From RPQJ01 sp963706755 (GTDB lineage Bacteria; Pseudomonadota; Gammaproteobacteria; Steroidobacterales; Steroidobacteraceae): a stretch of DNA of 64,000 nt. Shown piece after piece: positions 55,253-63,794 of the stretch. A program made the translations under genes and the position numbers. The notes below the pieces were generated by a model. That model saw only the letters and a list, made by a program, of their open reading frames with translations. It ran no database searches and was not told the origin of the DNA. Location: NCBI GenBank assembly GCA_963706755.1, contig CAVPNH010000016.1, forward strand, positions 62,001 through 126,000. Reading direction: 5' to 3'. Numbering within the stretch: the first letter of the stretch is position 1; every line of letters starts with the position of its first letter.

Positions 55253-57418
55253 TCATCGCTGCGGCCCGGTCGGGCCCGCCAGTTCCGCCTTCGCAACACC
55301 GTAGACGTAGGCGAATCGGGCGTTGCCGGGCGCAAGCTCGCTCGCTCGCTTGAGTTCGCTGAGGGCCTCGGCGCCCTTCTTCTGCCGCACCAGCGAGAGC
55401 CCGAGCGCATGGTGCAGCGTTGCATCCGAGGGCGAACGCTCGAGCCCAGCGCGCAACGCAGCTTCCGCGTCCCCCTCACGATCCTGTACGCGCATCAGGT
55501 CGGCGAGGTTGACCCAGGCGGGGGCGAACATCGGGTCGAGCGCGAGCGCCGCGCGGATTTCCGCCTCGGCTTCCGTGAACTGCCCGCGGTCCGCGTAGTA
55601 GGTCCCGAGGTTGGTTCGATTTTCGGGGCGGTCCGCATTGAAGCGCTCGCCCGCCACGTATTCGGCCGCGGCCTTCGAATAGGCTTGGGCATCGGCCGCA
55701 CCGAGTGCCGCAGCCGGCACGGGTGCAAGCGTGCGCGCGGCCCTCATGCGCACGGCGCGCACCGGGTCGCCGAGGAGCGGCACGATCGGCCGGCGCTGGT
55801 CAGGCGGTGCTGAGTCGAACACGCCGATCGCCGCGTGCCGCACCAGCGGGCTCGGGTCCCTGAGTCCCGCCTCCGCGGACAGCGCCGCGTTGTCGCCGCC
55901 CTGCAGCGCGAGGCGCTCGAGCGCCGAGGCCCGCGCGATGGCAGATTCGTCCTGGTTGGCCACGAGCTGTGCGAGTGCAATGCTCGCGTCCGGCTCGCTC
56001 CGGTCGGCCGAGGCGAATGCCGTCCCGAAGTCCTGGAATCCCGTCTTCGGGTGCGGGTATCGCTTGCGGAGTTCCGCCGCCGCCCACGCGGGGGTGCGGT
56101 CCCCGTGGCACTGGTTGCAGGCGTTCGGTACGCCAAGCGTCTCGCTCAGGTCGGGCCGCGGGATGCGGAAGCTGTGGTCGTGGCGCGGGTCCACGACCAT
56201 GTAGGTCGTGGTCGGCATGTGGCAGGCGGCGCACTGCGCCCCCGGTGTTCCAGGCTCGTGGAAATGGTGCGCGGCCGTGTCGAACTTCGAGGCGAGGTGG
56301 CACTGGGCGCAGACGGCATTGCCGGTCGCGCGCAGCGTCGCGCCGTGCGGCTCGTGGCAGTCGCCGCAGGTCACGCCCTTCGAGTACATGCGACTCGAGA
56401 GGAACGAGCCCCAGTTGTAGACCTCGTCGCGCTGCTGCCCGTCCGGGTAATAGAGGTCCGCGGTGAGCAGCGCCGGGAGGTAGTGATCCTCGAGCTTCTC
56501 GCCGGCATGGTAGCCATTCGAGAACTGGCCACGACGGGAGTGGCACTGCGCGCAGACGTCGATCTCCGTGTCCGCGCCGCGCGCGCGGCTGCGGGCCGCG
56601 TTGCCGGTCGCCGGGTCGATGCGCCACGCAGCGCTGCGCCGCTCGCCGAAGTGCACCGTGAGACCGTTCGACTGCGCGGGCGCACTGCCGCCCGCGGCGG
56701 CGTCCGCCCACGCGACGTGGGCCTTGCCGGGGCCGTGGCAGGCCTCGCAGCCGACGCTCAATTCCGCCCAACGGGTCGCGAATGTGTCTGTTGCCGCGTC
56801 GTAGTTCTTCCGGAGGTCCGTGGCGTGGCAGTCCGCGCACATGTAGTTCCAGTTCTGCTGCCGCTTCGTCCAGTGCAGCTCGTCCGTGTGGTCGATGCGC
56901 TCGCCGGGGTAGAGGTGGAACCAGCGCTGGCCGCCCTCGGCCTTCGGCCGCGAGTCCCAGGCGATGGACAACGCCTGCAGCCGCCCGCCGCCGATGTCCA
57001 CGAGGTACTGCTGCAACGGGTACACGCCGAACGTATGGCCCACCTCGAAGTCGGCCAGTTTCCCGTCGGGGCCGTCGGTGCGCACCATGTAGCGCCCGTC
57101 GCGGCGGAAGAACACGCTGGTGACGCCGAAGTGCTCGAAGCGGGCGTCGTTGAAGTCGCCGAGCACCGTCTGGTCGTTCGCGACCTGCATGGCGATCGCG
57201 TGCTGCGAGCCTCGCCATGCGTCGGACTCCTTCGTGTGACACCTGGCGCAGGCACCGGAGCCGACGTAACCCGCGGGCGGCGCCTGGCTCGCGTCCTCGA
57301 CCGCGACCTGCCGGGTCGCGGTCGAGGGGGCGGTGAATACACCCGAGCGCCACAGCGCGACGGCGATCACGCCGATCGCGGCGATTCCGATGGCAACTCG
57401 AAGGTACCGGGACTGCAA
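55253..57418 (-). CDS. Octaheme c-type cytochrome with C-terminal TPR repeats
   Basis: The 721-residue protein has an N-terminal anchor helix (residues 7-23) and eight C-x-x-C-H sites: CARCH, CADCH, CEACH, CAQCH, CGDCH, CAQCH, CAACH and CNQCH. All lie in the first 450 residues. The remaining 270 residues are HEAT- and TPR-like (A-P-A-W-V-N-L-A-D-L, A-L-G-L-S-L-V-R-Q-K-K-G). This arrangement matches the cytochrome c554/NrfA-like group with a fused repeat domain. It acts outside the inner membrane in electron transfer or reduction. Substrate is unknown, and I see no separate quinol-oxidising partner. Confidence 0.88.
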   Translation of the reverse strand: MQSRYLRVAIGIAAIGVIAVALWRSGVFTAPSTATRQVAVEDASQAPPAGYVGSGACARCHTKESDAWRGSQHAIAMQVANDQTVLGDFNDARFEHFGVTSVFFRRDGRYMVRTDGPDGKLADFEVGHTFGVYPLQQYLVDIGGGRLQALSIAWDSRPKAEGGQRWFHLYPGERIDHTDELHWTKRQQNWNYMCADCHATDLRKNYDAATDTFATRWAELSVGCEACHGPGKAHVAWADAAAGGSAPAQSNGLTVHFGERRSAAWRIDPATGNAARSRARGADTEIDVCAQCHSRRGQFSNGYHAGEKLEDHYLPALLTADLYYPDGQQRDEVYNWGSFLSSRMYSKGVTCGDCHEPHGATLRATGNAVCAQCHLASKFDTAAHHFHEPGTPGAQCAACHMPTTTYMVVDPRHDHSFRIPRPDLSETLGVPNACNQCHGDRTPAWAAAELRKRYPHPKTGFQDFGTAFASADRSEPDASIALAQLVANQDESAIARASALERLALQGGDNAALSAEAGLRDPSPLVRHAAIGVFDSAPPDQRRPIVPLLGDPVRAVRMRAARTLAPVPAAALGAADAQAYSKAAAEYVAGERFNADRPENRTNLGTYYADRGQFTEAEAEIRAALALDPMFAPAWVNLADLMRVQDREGDAEAALRAGLERSPSDATLHHALGLSLVRQKKGAEALSELKRASELAPGNARFAYVYGVAKAELAGPTGPQR

Positions 57419-57534
57419 GGAATTACTCTCGCCGCTGGGCGGGGCTCAATTGTGCCGGCCGGCCCCGGTCATTGACAGGGGTGGACGCAGGGACTGCAAT
57501 GGTCCCGGGCGATGAAACTGGCGGGGCGACCAAA

Positions 57535-58206
57535 ATGACACGAGCCTCAATTAGTGCGGCGGGAGTCCTGGCGGCGGCGTACTTCCTGCTCGCGTCGCTG
57601 GCCTCGGCGGCCAAGCCGCCGGAAAACTGGGACGGGCTCGAATACCGCAAGACGAAGGGCCTCGACGCCGTGTACGTCCGGCCCGGCGTGGAGTTCAAGG
57701 CCTATCGAAGCCTCGTCCTCGATCCCGTCCAGGTCGCCTTCGACAAGAACTGGGATCCGAACAAGGACGCGCGAGGGGCTTCCGCACGTCTATCCGCGGC
57801 GGACATGCAGAAGATCCGCGACGAGATGGCCAGCGAGTTCCGCCGCATCTTCGGCGAGCAGCTCTCGGCAGCCGGCTACGACGTCGTCGCGAGACCGCTG
57901 GAGGACACGCTGCAGGTCACGGCCGCGCTGGCGGACGTCTACATCAACGCCCCCGACGCCATGACCGCAGGTCGCAGCTATACCTATACGATGAACGCGG
58001 GCCGCATGACGCTGGTGATGGAGCTGCGCGACGGGCCCACGGGCCAGCTCCTTGCGCGGGTCGTGGACCGGCACGCCGGCAATGAGACCGGCTACGCGCA
58101 GGTCGCGAACAGCGTGACCAACTCGGCCGAGTTCCGCCGGGCGGTCACCGCCTGGGCGAAGCGACTCGTGAAGGGCCTGGACAAGCTCGAGGGCAAGGGG
58201 AACTGA
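57535..58206 (+). CDS. DUF3313-like exported protein
   Basis: ATG 57535 gives a signal peptide (G-V-L-A-A-A-Y-F-L-L-A-S-L-A-S-A-A). The mature part opens P-P-E-N-W-D-G-L-E and contains V-Y-V-R-P-G-V-E-F-K-A-Y and I-R-D-E-M-A-S-E-F-R-R-I-F, fitting DUF3313 lipoprotein-like proteins of about 220 residues, though no lipobox cysteine is present. It is divergent from the cytochrome gene across 116 bp. Function is unknown. Confidence 0.75.
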   Translation: MTRASISAAGVLAAAYFLLASLASAAKPPENWDGLEYRKTKGLDAVYVRPGVEFKAYRSLVLDPVQVAFDKNWDPNKDARGASARLSAADMQKIRDEMASEFRRIFGEQLSAAGYDVVARPLEDTLQVTAALADVYINAPDAMTAGRSYTYTMNAGRMTLVMELRDGPTGQLLARVVDRHAGNETGYAQVANSVTNSAEFRRAVTAWAKRLVKGLDKLEGKGN

Positions 58207-58266
58207 CGACTCCGGACCAGCCACTCGACCGGCGTGCCGAGCGGCTGGCCGGAAGATCCCGATCCG

Positions 58267-59064
58267 CTATTTCGGGAACATGAACTGGACCTGCAGCCGC
58301 ATCTGCCAGTCCGGCCCGTACTTCGGCGTCTCGACGTTGTAATACGCGCTGACCTGCGCGTTCACCGGCAGCCTGCCCAGGTGGAAGATGTGGCCCACGC
58401 CACCGCCGAGCGGGATGGTCCAGGTGTCGCCGCTGTCCGCCTGCCAGTTCGCGGTGATGATCGGCCCGCTCGCGAGGTAGGTGCCGCCCTTGAAGTTGTA
58501 GTTCACGAACGGCTGCACCAGCATCTGGTTGATCGGCGGCGAGGAATTCGAGCCGTTCACCGACCAGATGTTGTTGGCGAGTACCCCGTACACCCAGGGG
58601 CTGCCGTGCTCCATCTTGAGTATGACCGCAGTGGGTCCAAGGCCCCAGCGGTCGTTGCCGAGCACGTCGTTCGTGTGGGTCGGCAACTGCGCGATCGCAC
58701 CGACGCCCCAGATCACGCCCTTGGGCTGCGCGGGCGACAGGAAGGCCGAGAACTGGGTGTCGCTCAATCCGAACGTCGAGCCCTGGCCCGGATACAGCTC
58801 CGGCTGCCAGAGCAGCGGAAAGATCGTGCGCGTGATGACGTTCCACTCTTCGTTCAGGTGGATCGGGTACACGGGCTGGATGTTCAGGACGTTCTGGGTC
58901 TTCTCGAGCGGGCCGTAGTTGAAATTGGTGTTGTTCTGGAACGGCACGCTGACCAGGTTGCCGACCGGGTTCTGCGCCAGCTTGGCGAGTTCCTCGGCCG
59001 ACATCTCGGCGCGGGCCGTACTGCCGACGAGGCAGGCGGCGGCGATGAATACGGCGCGTTTCAT
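58267..59064 (-). CDS. Outer-membrane beta-barrel protein (phenol MetA-pathway transporter-like)
   Basis: The 265-residue protein has a signal peptide ending S-T-A-R-A-E and alternating aromatic-rich strands. It has L-V-S-V-P-F-Q-N-N-T-N-F-N-Y-G-P near the N-terminus and ends L-Q-V-Q-F-M-F-P-K with a terminal aromatic region as in barrels. N-N-T-N-F-N-Y-G is a landmark of a family annotated as putative MetA-pathway transporters. Transport of small organics is plausible but unproven. Confidence 0.75.
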   Translation of the reverse strand: MKRAVFIAAACLVGSTARAEMSAEELAKLAQNPVGNLVSVPFQNNTNFNYGPLEKTQNVLNIQPVYPIHLNEEWNVITRTIFPLLWQPELYPGQGSTFGLSDTQFSAFLSPAQPKGVIWGVGAIAQLPTHTNDVLGNDRWGLGPTAVILKMEHGSPWVYGVLANNIWSVNGSNSSPPINQMLVQPFVNYNFKGGTYLASGPIITANWQADSGDTWTIPLGGGVGHIFHLGRLPVNAQVSAYYNVETPKYGPDWQMRLQVQFMFPK

Positions 59065-59195
59065 GAGGCTCTCCCGGGGAGTCTGTGTTCTTGATTCGGG
59101 GTATTCAGGTGGCCGAGGTCCGGACGGCGACGCTGCCGGCCCGCCTTATCATCGGGCCCGGGCACCCCGGCAAGGGGTGCGATTCACCGTGTGCG

Positions 59196-60602
59196 TCAGG
59201 CCTTCTCGACCTGACGCCTCAGCCCGTCGCGCATGGCGGAGCCGAGCAGCCGGTTGAAGAGTCGAGCGAGCAGCGCCCCGGTGCCCGGCATCTTCGGCCG
59301 GAACCGGACGGTCCAGGTGATCTTCGTTGCGGCGCCCTCCGGCTCGAGGCGGATCTCGCCCTGGTGGCACACGAACGGCGAGCCGGCGATCACGCGATAA
59401 CGCATGAGTCGCGGTGCCTCGGCGCAGGTGACCTGCTCCAGGGTGGCGCCCAGCGGACTCGCGAGGCGTCGCACCGCCCCGCGGCCGTTGCGGTCGGTCT
59501 CGCCGGCCCGTTCCAGCGTGACGCTCTTGAAGCCGCTCCAGGCCGACATCCCTTCGTGGTCCATGAGGACTTTCCACGCACGGTCCGCCGGCGCCGCCAC
59601 GCGCACCGATTGCTGGATCGAGTGAGTGTCCGGCGGCGGGCGCTCGTCGATCGGCAGCGGCTCGAATCCCCAGTCCCGGTCAGGCTTTCCGGGCTTCAGC
59701 CACAGCAGTTCGACCGAGAAGCCCTGGGGGTCGTTGACGTAGACCACGCCGGCGCCGGGAAGCTGGAATGGCTTGCAGTTCGGGCGTGCGCCGCCCGCGA
59801 CCGCGCGATCGAAGATCGCGACGTGGTCGACGCGGCTGCGCGCGCCGAAGGCGATGTTCAGGATCCCCTGGTCCGAGATCCTGTATCCCTCGGGCCACGG
59901 CTTGCCCGGTGGATCCACGTACTGCACGGCCTCGACCAGAACATCGCCGGCCGTGAACACGGCGCTCCTCGCCCGCGCCCCTGCGAGACCCCACAGCGAC
60001 TCGTGCTGCGGCTCATGCAGCGGAGCAGTGGCCCGTGGCAGGCCCAGCCCCCCGCCGAAGAACGCCACGGTCTTGTCGAGGTCAGGCACTGAAAGGGTCA
60101 CGGACCGCACCGCGGTGCCGCAGCCCGCGCGCCCCGGACCGGCCGCTGCCGCGGGCAACGGGTCCGCCTCCATGAGTTCGACGAACACGCCGTCAGGGCT
60201 GCGCACGCAGGCGCGGCGGGCGCCCGGTTCACCGAGCGGTGCCGAGAGCGGCGCCGTGCCGAGGCGTGCGAGCTGCCCGAGCGTCGCATCGAAGTCCGCA
60301 ACCCAGAACCCGATTCGCGTGTAGCCGACATCGCAGGGCCGGAAGTCGTGCGGCATGAGTCGCGCGATCGGGCGCTCGAACTGGAAGAACTCGAGTTGCA
60401 GCCACGGATTGCGGCCGACCAGCCACCAGCAGGTGGACGCCGCGCCCGGCAGGCCCTGCACCCGCGCGGCGATCGGGCCTCGCATCATGCGCCGGCTGCC
60501 GCCTGCCGGCAGCAGGCCGCAGCCCTCGCGGAACCATCGCTCCGTGCGCCGCAGGTCCACGACGGAGAAGGCAATCTGGTTCAGGGGTGGTGAGGCGTTC
60601 AT
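59196..60602 (-). CDS. VOC-VOC-SRPBCC three-domain fusion protein
   Basis: The 468-residue protein starts M-N-A-S-P-P-L-N-Q-I-A-F-S-V-V-D-L. Two glyoxalase/bleomycin-resistance (VOC) modules occupy about residues 1-150 and 165-310. Each has the D-L-x-x-T-x-x-F start and a G-x-x-V-E-L-(M/L) end with metal-ligand Glu. Residues about 325-468 form a polyketide-cyclase-like SRPBCC domain (R-V-A-A-P-A-D-R-A-W-K-V-L-M-D, T-K-I-T-W-T-V-R-F). Metal-dependent ring chemistry on an aromatic or sterol-like ligand is conceivable. No exact reaction can be assigned. Confidence 0.82.
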   Translation of the reverse strand: MNASPPLNQIAFSVVDLRRTERWFREGCGLLPAGGSRRMMRGPIAARVQGLPGAASTCWWLVGRNPWLQLEFFQFERPIARLMPHDFRPCDVGYTRIGFWVADFDATLGQLARLGTAPLSAPLGEPGARRACVRSPDGVFVELMEADPLPAAAAGPGRAGCGTAVRSVTLSVPDLDKTVAFFGGGLGLPRATAPLHEPQHESLWGLAGARARSAVFTAGDVLVEAVQYVDPPGKPWPEGYRISDQGILNIAFGARSRVDHVAIFDRAVAGGARPNCKPFQLPGAGVVYVNDPQGFSVELLWLKPGKPDRDWGFEPLPIDERPPPDTHSIQQSVRVAAPADRAWKVLMDHEGMSAWSGFKSVTLERAGETDRNGRGAVRRLASPLGATLEQVTCAEAPRLMRYRVIAGSPFVCHQGEIRLEPEGAATKITWTVRFRPKMPGTGALLARLFNRLLGSAMRDGLRRQVEKA

Positions 60603-60783
60603 CTGTTCGACGCTCCAGTCGTCTTGCGGCTGCTTCCGCAGACTACATCACGCGTTGCGGTCCGACGAGCGACCTGCAGGCGCGAGCCCCGGCGATCAAC
60701 TCCTGCGGCCGCGGGTGGCAGGTCCGCATGCCCGTGGCTCGAAGCCGTGGCATATTGCGATCGGGCCCTGCGAGACCGAAACC

Positions 60784-61863
60784 ATGCGAAATTCCTCATC
60801 ACTCGTACGCGCGTCGCGGCCATCCCGCCCGGTGCTGGCGGCGCTCCTCCTGACGTGCGCGGTGCTGGCGCCCGTCGGGGCGACCCTGGCGGCACCCAAG
60901 ACCGACATCGTCTATTTCACGAACGGCGACCGGCTGACCGGCGAGATCAAGGGCCTGGAGAAGGGCAAGCTGGAGCTCAGCACCAGCACGGCGGGCACCG
61001 TGGACATCGAGTGGGACAAGGTCGCGCGCATCGAGACTGGGCAGTACCTCGAGGTCGAGATGTCCAGCGGAACCCGTTACCACGGTCGAGTGCCCCAGGA
61101 GCAACAGGCGGGCTCCATCCGCCTCGCAACCGAGGGGGAAGCGGCCGCCCAGCCTGTCGCGATAGCCGACGTCGTCCGCATCGCTCCTATCGAGTATGGC
61201 TCCCTCGCCGGGCGGCTCGATGGCTACCTCAGCGTGGGCTTCAACTACGCGAAGGCGAACAACCAGACGGAGTTCAATTTCAGCGGCGGCTTGAGCTTGC
61301 GCGACGAGATCCGCGAATGGTCGCTGGACGGCCAGACGACGGTCAATTCGCAGTCGACAGCGAGCACTACGAGCATGTACGACGTGACGCTGTCGAACAG
61401 GCGCTTCATGCGGGATCGGTGGTTCCAGCAGTATTTCGGCATGGTGCAAGGCAACGAGGAGCTCGGGCTCGACATCCGCGAAGTGCTGGGAGCCGGCATC
61501 GGCCGGTTTGTCGTACAGAGCCGGCGCAGCGAGTGGTCGGTCGTCGCAGGGCTCGCCTACAACCGGGAGAGCTTCGCCGGCGAGCCGGTCCAGAACAGCC
61601 TCGAGGCGGTGCTCGCTACCAAGTACTCATTTTTCCAGTACGACACTCCGAGGCGTACGCTGGATGCTGGATTGGCAGTATTTCCGAGCCTGACGGAGTC
61701 GGGACGCGTGCGCGTCGCAGCGGACGTCGACTGGCGCATCGAGCTCGTGGAAGACCTGTTCTTCGACATGAGCTTCTACAGCAGCTATGACAGCGATACC
61801 GACCCGAACGCCGCCTCGAACATAGACTACGGAGCGGTCACGTCGATCGGCTACTCGTTCTGA
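60784..61863 (+). CDS. DUF481 outer-membrane protein
   Basis: ATG 60784 gives a 359-residue protein with a signal peptide ending G-A-T-L-A-A. A periplasmic N-domain follows (F-T-N-G-D-R-L-T-G-E-I-K-G, an SH3/Hfq-like start common in this group). The DUF481 barrel begins near L-D-G-Y-L-S-V-G-F-N-Y and has paired amphipathic strands ending S-I-G-Y-S-F with terminal Phe. It is convergent with the hydrogenase maturation genes (16-bp spacer). Function is unknown. Confidence 0.85.
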   Translation: MRNSSSLVRASRPSRPVLAALLLTCAVLAPVGATLAAPKTDIVYFTNGDRLTGEIKGLEKGKLELSTSTAGTVDIEWDKVARIETGQYLEVEMSSGTRYHGRVPQEQQAGSIRLATEGEAAAQPVAIADVVRIAPIEYGSLAGRLDGYLSVGFNYAKANNQTEFNFSGGLSLRDEIREWSLDGQTTVNSQSTASTTSMYDVTLSNRRFMRDRWFQQYFGMVQGNEELGLDIREVLGAGIGRFVVQSRRSEWSVVAGLAYNRESFAGEPVQNSLEAVLATKYSFFQYDTPRRTLDAGLAVFPSLTESGRVRVAADVDWRIELVEDLFFDMSFYSSYDSDTDPNAASNIDYGAVTSIGYSF

Positions 61864-61879
61864 CGCGGGTCGAGCGGCC

Positions 61880-62548
61880 TCAGCCGCCGAGCAGCTGCCG
61901 GCGCGAGACCACGGGCGGTGGATCGGGTTCCTCGGCCATGTGCAGCGCGTCTGCGGCCGACTGCGCCGCGAGCTGCGCGGCCTCGTGGTCCGTGAACTCG
62001 GTCATTGGCGAGAAGAGCGAGCAGGTCGCGACGAGGCCGAAGTCCGGAAGCTCGCTCACCAGCAGGTCGTACTGCCCCGACGGGAATGTCATTCTCACAG
62101 TTCCGCCTGCGATCCACACCGCGAGATCGGATTCCGACGGGATCACGCTCAGGTTCATGAACCAGGGAGTGACCACGATGCCCGCGTGCCGGCCGTCCAC
62201 CTCGCGGAAGCCGATCGCCTCGACCGCAAGCGTCGGGTTGTAGATCGGCAGTCCCTTCATCGACAGCGCGGCACGGCGGTAGGCGTTCGCGAGCTGCACG
62301 ACCGGATGGGCGAGCGGCGAGGCACCGCCGACGCTGCCGAGCACCATGAACTTGCTCTTCTCCGCGTCGCAGTTCGGGCAGCGCCACACGTCGGGCAGCC
62401 GCGAGAATGGAGTGCCGGGTGCGACCTGCGTGACATCGTCACCGAGGGCGGGGTCGTACACCCACCAGCAGATGCCGCACTCCAGGCGCGAGTCGTCGCC
62501 GATCTTGGAGCCGTCCCCGCCGTAGCTGCCCTCGAACGCGCTCGTCAT
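61880..62548 (-). CDS. Rubredoxin-HybE/HupJ fusion, [NiFe]-hydrogenase assembly protein (HupI-HupJ)
   Basis: ATG 62548 overlaps the hyaF stop (ATGA), giving 222 residues. Residues 20-65 are a rubredoxin with iron ligands C24-G-I-C27 and C57-P-N-C60. Residues about 75-200 match the HybE/HupJ hydrogenase chaperone (Y-N-P-T-L-A-V-E-A-I-G-F, I-V-V-T-P-W-F-M-N-L, F-P-S-G-Q-Y). In well-known hup/hox operons these are two neighbouring genes (hupI and hupJ; hoxR and hoxT). HupI-type rubredoxins help Fe-S or large-subunit maturation in air. No hupK/hoxV follows; the next gene is convergent. Confidence 0.9.
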   Translation of the reverse strand: MTSAFEGSYGGDGSKIGDDSRLECGICWWVYDPALGDDVTQVAPGTPFSRLPDVWRCPNCDAEKSKFMVLGSVGGASPLAHPVVQLANAYRRAALSMKGLPIYNPTLAVEAIGFREVDGRHAGIVVTPWFMNLSVIPSESDLAVWIAGGTVRMTFPSGQYDLLVSELPDFGLVATCSLFSPMTEFTDHEAAQLAAQSAADALHMAEEPDPPPVVSRRQLLGG

Positions 62549-63395
62549 GACGCGTACGCCAGGATGATCTCCGCGAGCCGTCCTGCGGATTCCTCGAGGT
62601 CCTCGCGCGTCGCGAGCGCTGCTACGGGCACGCCGCCGATCTCGAGCGTGTCCAGGATGACCTTGTCCATCGAGTTCAGGTACTGCACCGCCCACACGTG
62701 GCGGAGACCCGTCGCGAAGATCCGGCAGATGCCGTATCCGCCTCCGCGGATCACGAGCGGCAGCTGGGCGAGCACGGTCGTGAGCACCTCGGCGTCCGCC
62801 TCCGTGATCGGCAGCAGCGTGAAGTTGATGACGTGATTCTCGGCGCCCGGCTGGTAACCGGACGAGCGTTCCTGGAGTTCCGTGAGCAGCGCCACGGAAT
62901 TCATCGCGCCCTGCGGAAGTCGGTCCGGGATCCGGATCGTGTCGCGGGGCATGTGCTCGGCCGCATGCAGCACCGCCTGCGGAATCGCCGCCGACTTCGA
63001 GCCACTCGCGTCTTTGTGCCGTCCTGCGAAGTCGCCTCGACGTGCCAGAGCCCGGCCAGCACGGACTCGGTGAAACTGTAGCCGACGTTGCCACCGACTG
63101 ACCCCCAGACGTCGCCTTCGCCGAGCACGTCGAGCACGGTGTCGCGGTCGCGCGGTTCCAGCGCGCGCAGGCTGACACGCGTCGGCTCGCAGTCGCGCCC
63201 TGCGTGCTCGCGCAGTGCCGCGGCCGCCTCTTCGAGCACGGCGCGGGCTGCCTGCGACAGGCGGTCCACGGGCTTCGCGTCCCGCCGGGGCCGGGTGGTG
63301 CCGACAGGCATGTCGAGCAGGCGGAGCGTCTCGTCACCTTCCGCCGGGGCGGCACCAGGGACCTTGGGATGCCAGACGAGCGGATAGTCGGTCAT
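62545..63395 (-). CDS. hupH: HyaF/HupH hydrogenase maturation protein (1-nt deletion near 63014)
   Basis: ATG 63395 has GGAGGAAA upstream and starts M-T-D-Y-P-L-V-W-H-P-K. The N-terminal part contains G-E-G-D-V-W-G-S-V-G-G-N-V-G-Y-S-F-T-E-S and runs to S-Q-D-G-T-K. After a missing A in the AAA run at 63013-63015 (plus strand TTT), the other frame continues D-A-S-G-S-K-S-A-A-I-P-Q-A-V-L. It ends L-A-E-I-I-L-A-Y-A-S and includes G-G-G-Y-G-I-C-R-I-F-A-T-G-L-R-H-V-W, the HyaF signature. The corrected length of 283 aa is normal. It assists maturation of uptake hydrogenase in the cytoplasm. Confidence 0.88.
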
Positions 63396-63794
63396 GCATT
63401 TCCTCCAGGGCGCAGGCGACCCGGCGGTCGCTGCGGGTGCCAGCAGCCGGTCGCAGGCCTGCGCGAACACCGGCCAGTCCCTCATTCGCGCCACGAGTTC
63501 CGTCGGCTGTCCGTCGCGGACGTAGACGACGGCCGGCAGCACGACCACGCCGAAGCGGGGCATGACGGCCGCCTCGTCGCGGCGGTCGACGAGTCCGACG
63601 ACGATGCGGCCACGGTAGGCCATGAGCAGCTCCCGAACCACGACGGCGACGTCGAGACCCTCCGGACGTTGCACCGTATCGCCGGTCAGGAAGAGCAGGG
63701 CACGGGGATGACTTTCGAGGAAGGCGTCGAGATCCACCTTGCGAACCACCTCGCAGCCGTCCTGCGTGGCCAGGTTTTCGAGGATGGCGCTCAT
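63392..63794 (-). CDS. hyaE: HyaE/HupG thioredoxin-fold hydrogenase maturation chaperone
   Basis: ATG 63794 overlaps the hyaD stop (ATGA). The 133-residue domain is thioredoxin-like without CxxC (L-L-F-L-T-G-D-T-V-Q-R-P-E, R-F-G-V-V-V-L-P-A-V-V-Y-V), which is typical of HyaE. These proteins bind the Tat signal of the hydrogenase small subunit. As written, the frame has no stop and runs in frame into hyaF. One frame over, the sequence ends R-P-G-G-N-A and stops with TGA overlapping the hyaF ATG. A 1-base error near 63400 is therefore more likely than a genuine fusion. Confidence 0.82.
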
